Source: Candidatus Desantisbacteria bacterium CG1_02_38_46
GTDB lineage: Bacteria; Desantisbacteria; UBA1551; UBA1559
Direction of reading: 5' to 3'
Assembly: GCA_001871015.1 (NCBI GenBank)
Contig: MNUO01000108.1
Span: 1 to 46,651 of the forward strand
DNA length: 46,651 nucleotides
Position numbers and translations under genes: made by a program. Numbering within the stretch: the stretch's first letter is position 1; the number at the start of each line of letters is the position of its first letter. This document shows, one piece after another, positions 42,349-46,651 of the stretch. Below the pieces are notes generated by a model. It made no database searches. It saw nothing but the letters and a program-made list of their open reading frames with translations, and was not told the DNA's origin.

Positions 42349-42485
42349 GCGCCTGTAGCTCAGGAGGATAGAGCAGCGGTTTCCTAAACCTGTATTCACA
42401 ATTAAAATAAGTCTAGCCAAATCAATTGTTTTTGAGTTCTGCCAGCGAAGGTCGGTTTTTACGGAGTTTCATTTTTGCAACCACA
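42349..42485 (+). repeat. Truncated tRNA-Arg(CCU) 5' half with conserved tail, copy 2
   Basis: The first 43 bases differ from copy 1 at one position (CAGCGG against CAACGG), and the match extends two bases upstream (GT). The following 95 bases share the same blocks (AAATAAGT, CCAAATCAAT, TTTTTGAGTTCTGCCA, TTGCAACCAC). Again there is no 3' tRNA half. With copy 1 it brackets 4.7 kb of accessory genes. Confidence 0.85.
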
Positions 42486-42548
42486 TTAACCCAGACATGG
42501 AGAGCAAGTGAGGTAAATATTATGATAGCAGAAATAGGTTTTCGTGGT

Positions 42549-42594
42549 GAATAATATGAGCCTACTCGGAAGGAAGTAGACTTTTTATTTTTGG
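42549..42594 (+). terminator. Possible weak terminator
   Basis: CCTACT and AGTAGA pair partly around CGGAAGGA, followed by CTTTTTATTTTT. The stem is only about 5 bp but the T tract is good. Confidence 0.35.
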
Positions 42595-42604
42595 ATTAAA
42601 ATCA

Positions 42605-42645
42605 ACTTAAAAAGTGTTATAACAAATAGGGATAGGTCATATAGG
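42605..42645 (+). repeat. Left direct repeat flanking the HEAT-repeat gene
   Basis: ACTTAAAAAGTG then TTATAACAAATAGGG and AGGTCA. It matches 44769-44810 with scattered substitutions and one single-base gap. The first 12 bases are themselves a palindrome-like AACTT/AAGTG pairing. Confidence 0.7.
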
Positions 42646-42653
42646 AATAATTT

Positions 42654-44708
42654 ATGAAAAAATTTGTGATGCTTACATTATTAATTTCTACTTTGATTCC
42701 CTCGTTAAGTTTTTGTATGCTTGGAAATGATGAAATAAAAACATATATTCGAAATCTTAAATTTGGGACTCCTGATGATAAAAAGGATGCTGCTTATAGA
42801 TTAGGTAATAGTGGTGATACAATGGTAGTGCCTTTTCTAGTTGAAGCATTAAAAGATGAAAACGCTGACGTAAGAGCTTGGGTTGCAATGGCACTGGGTT
42901 ATGCAGAGGATAGATCCGCAGTTCCTGCTCTTGTAGAAGCATTAAAAGATAATGAGGTGGGCGTTCGAGTAAGTGTGGCCATGGCGCTTGGTGAAATAAA
43001 AGACCCGCAAGCAGTTGAACCTCTTATAGCGGCTTTGAAGGATAAAAATGAAAGAGTTAGGCAAAATGCAGCAGCAGCACTTGGTCAAATAAAAGACAAA
43101 AGGGCAGTAAAACCCTTGATGGAAGCTTTAAAGGATAGTGATCCAACGGTAAGGGAATTTGCTGCGGGATCTTTAGGATACATAAAAGACACTGCAGCTG
43201 TTGAAGCCATAGTAGATATTATCAACAGTGATATTAATGACCGTGTCCGGTGGATTGCTTCAGAGGCTTTGGGAAATTTAAAAGATTCTAGAGCCGTGAA
43301 ATCTTTAATTATAGCTTTAAATGATAAGAACTCGAGTGTTCGAACGGGGGCGGCCTATGCTCTTGGCGAGATAAAAGACCCTCAAGCAGTAGCACCTCTT
43401 ATTAAAGCATTAAATAATCCAGATTGTCGAGCAGAGGCAGCAAGAGCTCTTGGAAAGATAGGAGATGTTGAAGCAGTGGAGCCTCTCATTACTTTTTTAA
43501 AAGATGAAAACCGTTATGTCCGGCAGTTTACAGCAGAGGCTTTAGGAAAAATAGGAGATAATCGAGCTATAGAATTCCTTATTGGAGCTTTGGATGATAC
43601 AGATTGGGAGGTTCGTGAAAACGTAGTGTGTGCTTTAGGGAAGATAGAAGACCCTAAAATTATAAAACCTTTAATTGCTGCTTTAAAAGATGAAGACAAT
43701 CGTGTTCGCGAGAAGATAATTGCTGTGTTAATAGAAATGAAAGAACAGCCCGTAAAATCCTTAATTGCATCTTCAAAAGATAAAAATTGCAATGTAAGAG
43801 AAGGGGTGATTAAAATTCTGGGAGAAATAAAAGAAACACAAACTTTAGAATATCTGATTGAGGCTTCAAAAGACAAAGATTGGAATGTTCAATATTCAGC
43901 CGTACAAGGTTTAACTAAAATGGGAAAATTGGCAGTTAAACCCCTGATTGCTTTACTGGAGGACAAGAAATTAGATTCCGAAATAAAAAGATTCGTGATT
44001 AGCGGTTTAGGTGAAATAGGAGGTAATGAAATTACAAAATACCTTATCGCTACTTTGAAAGATAGAAATCCTGCTATTAGGGCTGGTGCGGGATATACTC
44101 TTGGCAGAATGAAAGAAACAAAAGCGATAAAATCCTTGATCGCTCTTTTAAAAGATAATACAGTGTTTGAGCATGAAGAAGGCAAAACTGTTGGTATGAT
44201 GGCTTCAGAGGCATTAGCAGAAATAGGTAAAGAAGCTATCAAACCGCTTGTTTCCTGTCTTCATGATACAAACCCATTAATAAGAGCTGGAGCTGTTTAC
44301 GCTTTTGGAGAAATAGGTGATACTCAATTTATAGATTCGCTTATTGAAGCATTAAAAGATAAAGATGAAAGAGTTAGAATCAACGCAGTAAGAGCTCTTG
44401 ATAACATGCATGATATAAGAGCATCTGAACCATTAACTAAAGTTTTGAACGATAAAAGCTCTGAGGTTAGATGGCAGGCAGCATCTATTCTGGGAGATTT
44501 AAAATATAAGGGAGCCATTAATTCATTATTAAAACTTGCTTCTGAAGACGAAGATCAATTTGTACGTTGGACTTCGGTAATTGCTCTAAAATATATTGGA
44601 GATCCCAAGGTGTTGCCGTATCTTAAAAATTTATTAACAAAAGAGAAAGACGAAGAAGTAAAAGAAGAACTTCAGCAAGCGATAGAAGATTTGTCTGAGC
44701 AGCAATAG
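42654..44708 (+). CDS. Exported HEAT-repeat (PBS lyase-like) protein
   Basis: The protein has a signal peptide (KKFVMLTLLISTLIPSLSFC). It is followed by about twenty HEAT-like repeats of roughly 31 residues, each with the pattern AVEPLIAALKD-x-VR-x-AA-ALG-I-D. The whole 684 residues form one solenoid with no catalytic domain visible. A solenoid of this kind usually serves as a protein-binding scaffold; the periplasmic location is inferred. The ribosome-binding site is weak (AGGAATAATT). Repeats are more similar as protein than as DNA, so expansion is not very recent. The gene lies between two direct repeats. Confidence 0.9.
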   Translation: MKKFVMLTLLISTLIPSLSFCMLGNDEIKTYIRNLKFGTPDDKKDAAYRLGNSGDTMVVPFLVEALKDENADVRAWVAMALGYAEDRSAVPALVEALKDNEVGVRVSVAMALGEIKDPQAVEPLIAALKDKNERVRQNAAAALGQIKDKRAVKPLMEALKDSDPTVREFAAGSLGYIKDTAAVEAIVDIINSDINDRVRWIASEALGNLKDSRAVKSLIIALNDKNSSVRTGAAYALGEIKDPQAVAPLIKALNNPDCRAEAARALGKIGDVEAVEPLITFLKDENRYVRQFTAEALGKIGDNRAIEFLIGALDDTDWEVRENVVCALGKIEDPKIIKPLIAALKDEDNRVREKIIAVLIEMKEQPVKSLIASSKDKNCNVREGVIKILGEIKETQTLEYLIEASKDKDWNVQYSAVQGLTKMGKLAVKPLIALLEDKKLDSEIKRFVISGLGEIGGNEITKYLIATLKDRNPAIRAGAGYTLGRMKETKAIKSLIALLKDNTVFEHEEGKTVGMMASEALAEIGKEAIKPLVSCLHDTNPLIRAGAVYAFGEIGDTQFIDSLIEALKDKDERVRINAVRALDNMHDIRASEPLTKVLNDKSSEVRWQAASILGDLKYKGAINSLLKLASEDEDQFVRWTSVIALKYIGDPKVLPYLKNLLTKEKDEEVKEELQQAIEDLSEQQ

Positions 44709-44768
44709 ATGAGATACGACAATTTACTTAACCTCCAAAACTAACCCAATCTTGAAAGTCTGACATCC

Positions 44769-44810
44769 ACTTAAAAAGTGGTACAACAAATGGGGGTCAG
44801 GTCACCTACG
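44769..44810 (+). repeat. Right direct repeat flanking the HEAT-repeat gene
   Basis: ACTTAAAAAGTG then GTACAACAAATGGGGG and AGGTCA; counterpart of 42605-42645, 2.16 kb apart. Confidence 0.7.
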
Positions 44811-44866
44811 CTAAAGCTTCGGCGGGCAGGCACGCGAGCAGGAGAAGGGATGGCAATCGTTAAAAA

Positions 44867-45189
44867 CAGGAAGTCCGTCCACCTTATTCTCGCTGTCCCG
44901 AGGAGAAAAATTTTACTAAAAAATGCAAACTCTAAAAGTTGACATTAGTCTTTTTCGGAAATCTACATTGTAATCTTATCTCCAGCCAGTAGATTGCTAA
45001 GGGTAGTAAAGTAGTATTACCACAAAAGTTGTTTAGGGGAATCCTTCTCGATAAAATAAGTTGCACTGTAAAATTTTGAGTTTTAGTTGTCTATTTTTTT
45101 CAAACGCCAGAAAGTCCTGAATTGAAAAGTACCAGGACACTATGTCAAGTTTTAAAATTTACATTAATGCTTAGAGGACGGACTTCCTG
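44867..45189. mobile_element. MITE-like element with 14-bp terminal inverted repeats
   Basis: CAGGAAGTCCGTCC at the left end and its exact complement GGACGGACTTCCTG at the right end enclose 323 bp with no coding potential. No target-site duplication is evident. The right end is only 11-14 bases before the start of the last gene, so the element supplies its upstream region, including a TTGACA at about 44939 without a good -10 box. Confidence 0.65.
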
Positions 45190-45200
45190 AGAAAGGAAAG

Positions 45201-46651
45201 ATGATGAAAAAAATAAAATTTATTTTAGGTTTAGTAGTAATGGGAAGTTTAATTAGTGGAATTACTTTTGCAGGTATAACTAATTTCGCTTCTGTTGAAT
45301 ATATGAATTTAGCCGGAGAAGATACAACCACAAGCTTCTCTAATTTTGTAATTGCTTATTTTCAACCGGGGATAAGCAATGTAAGTGGAAACCCTCCTGA
45401 TTTTAAATTTAGCCCTAATAATGATGCAAACAAAGATACCTTAACAATTAATTTTACTATTGTTGATACTGATAGCATTGCGGAAACAATCGCTGTCTAT
45501 ATTTACGATAAAGTAATGAATCTTGTTAAGACCATCAAGTATGACACCGAAGTCCCACTCACGTATTGTCCAGAAACAGGTGAAACAAAAGTAGATTGTG
45601 TAGCAACCTGGAATGGGGACAGCGGTGGACTAATTGTTCCTTCGGATACTTATATTTATAAAATTGAAGTAAGAGATCCTGAGGGTTCGGAAGCGATTCC
45701 GAACACCGGAACAATTGTGCTCGATATAACACCGCCCTTTGGTGCACTCCTTATTAATAATGGCAATATCTATACAAATATTCTAAATGTAACCTTGAAT
45801 ATTTCTGCTTCTGATACTCATACTTTTCCAGAAAAGATGTTTTTAAGTTATGTTTCAGATTTTTCCACTGGCGGTACTCTCTCCTATTCTTTAACATATC
45901 CCTGGACATTGTTGGAGGAAGGAGTAAACACTGTTTATATTAAGTTTATTGATTATGTGGGAAATATTTCTGAAGGTTATTCTGATGCAATTATTTATGA
46001 TCCTAATTTTCCTACCGGTTCTGTTTCTATTAACAGTGATGCTACCTACACAGATACCACAGGTGTTGTTTTGTATTTTACAGCGATTAACACCCACACT
46101 GATTTTGATAGTGTGGTGGTGAGTAATACTTCTACTTTTGTTGCAGACCAAATTGAGACCCATACTTACAGCAATACTTTGCCTTGGGGATTGACTGGCG
46201 ATGGAGAAAAAATTGTTTATGTAAAATTTATTGATAAGGAAGGAAATATTTCTCTTACTGTCTACTCCAATTCCATCATTGTTGACCTTACTCCTCCTGA
46301 TACTGGTTTAATCTCTATTAATAATAAGGATACCTTTACTAATTCCAATACTGTTACTTTACAAATCTCTGCTGGTGACACTTTGTCCGGTGTTGCCAAG
46401 ATGGTCATTGATAATACCAGTGCTTTCAACTCTGACAAGGTTAATACTTATACCTTTAATAATACTACTTCTTATAATACCGAAGTGGCGCAATGGGTAT
46501 TAGAATCTGGAGACAATACCAAGACTGTTTATGTGAAATTTATTGATGCAGTAGGGAATGTTTCCTCTGTCTACTCTGATTCCATCATTGTTGACCTTAC
46601 TTCTCCTGATACTGGTTTAATCTCTATTAATAATAAGGATACCTTTACTAA
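45201..46651 (+). CDS. Large secreted repeat protein with FlgD-Ig-like and tandem Ig-like domains, C-terminus outside window
   Basis: Not in the ORF track because it runs off the right edge. A signal peptide (KKIKFILGLVVMGSLISGITFAG) follows the ATG; 45204 is the alternative start. Residues about 65-180 resemble a FlgD Ig-like domain (FSPNNDANKDTLTINFTIVD ... SDTYIYKIEVRDPEG). Repeats of about 100 residues follow, each ending NTVYVKFIDxxGNxSxxYSDSIIVDLTPPDTG. At least 483 residues are visible. It is probably a cell-surface or secreted adhesin-like protein. GAAAGGAAAG is the ribosome-binding site. Neighbouring DNA repeats are nearly identical. Confidence 0.85.
   Translation, partial: MMKKIKFILGLVVMGSLISGITFAGITNFASVEYMNLAGEDTTTSFSNFVIAYFQPGISNVSGNPPDFKFSPNNDANKDTLTINFTIVDTDSIAETIAVYIYDKVMNLVKTIKYDTEVPLTYCPETGETKVDCVATWNGDSGGLIVPSDTYIYKIEVRDPEGSEAIPNTGTIVLDITPPFGALLINNGNIYTNILNVTLNISASDTHTFPEKMFLSYVSDFSTGGTLSYSLTYPWTLLEEGVNTVYIKFIDYVGNISEGYSDAIIYDPNFPTGSVSINSDATYTDTTGVVLYFTAINTHTDFDSVVVSNTSTFVADQIETHTYSNTLPWGLTGDGEKIVYVKFIDKEGNISLTVYSNSIIVDLTPPDTGLISINNKDTFTNSNTVTLQISAGDTLSGVAKMVIDNTSAFNSDKVNTYTFNNTTSYNTEVAQWVLESGDNTKTVYVKFIDAVGNVSSVYSDSIIVDLTSPDTGLISINNKDTFT
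46281..46651 (+). repeat. 309-bp period DNA repeat within the last gene
   Basis: The 62 bases from GTTGACCTTACTCCTCC (46281) recur at 46590 with a single difference (C to T), giving a period of 309 bp or 103 codons. The second copy is cut by the window end. Earlier repeats of the same protein are more diverged. Confidence 0.92.

Overview
The window is a 46.6-kb piece of an AT-rich chromosome from a Gram-negative-type bacterium. It encodes a TonB-dependent outer-membrane receptor, a lipoprotein and several signal peptides, and it uses ordinary stop codons. The mix of housekeeping genes, genome-wide palindromic repeats, group II introns and remnants suggests an uncultivated lineage (an Omnitrophota- or Desantisbacteria-like candidate phylum would fit). 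That placement is inference only; no marker in the window settles it.

Region 1 (1-23.3 kb) is mostly core genes on the + strand. It starts with the 3' tail of a group II intron, then an M50 site-2 protease, trpS, scpA, scpB and thiL. An accessory pocket follows, with a MntA/HepT-type pair and a type III restriction enzyme remnant. Next come tsaE, a Fic protein, tsaB, ilvD, a prenyl synthase, fmt, two poorly known genes, ilvB-ilvN, an MscS channel, a CsgG-like lipoprotein, pyruvate phosphate dikinase, a sugar isomerase-like protein, an MFS exporter and a minus-strand patatin phospholipase.

Region 2 (23.4-34.2 kb) is a coherent metal/corrinoid locus. nikR is followed by a tightly packed series: TonB receptor, periplasmic binding protein, FecCD-type permease, ABC ATPase, CobN-like large chelatase subunit, and a fused ChlI-ChlD-type chelatase subunit. 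The nickel-type regulator next to a cobaltochelatase-like enzyme is the most interesting metabolic point.

Region 3 (34.2-46.65 kb) is accessory DNA. It holds a complete group II intron, a DUF5678/retropepsin-like pair, and two copies of a truncated tRNA-Arg(CCU) 5' half flanking a 4.7-kb island. The island carries a TcmP protein fused to a CX3CX3C radical-SAM-like domain, a type III methylase remnant, an outer-membrane protein that seems to have lost its start, and a second nucleotidyltransferase/HEPN pair with a double operator. A HEAT-repeat protein flanked by direct repeats, a 323-bp MITE-like element, and the start of a large repetitive secreted protein follow.

The strongest unusual signal runs through the whole window: short palindromic modules built as three-stem (cloverleaf-like) units. 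They lie between genes, supply stop codons, sit against promoters, and are inserted in frame inside trpS (probably), thiL, tsaB and fmt, lengthening essential proteins. They recall Rickettsia palindromic elements in behaviour but have a different sequence.
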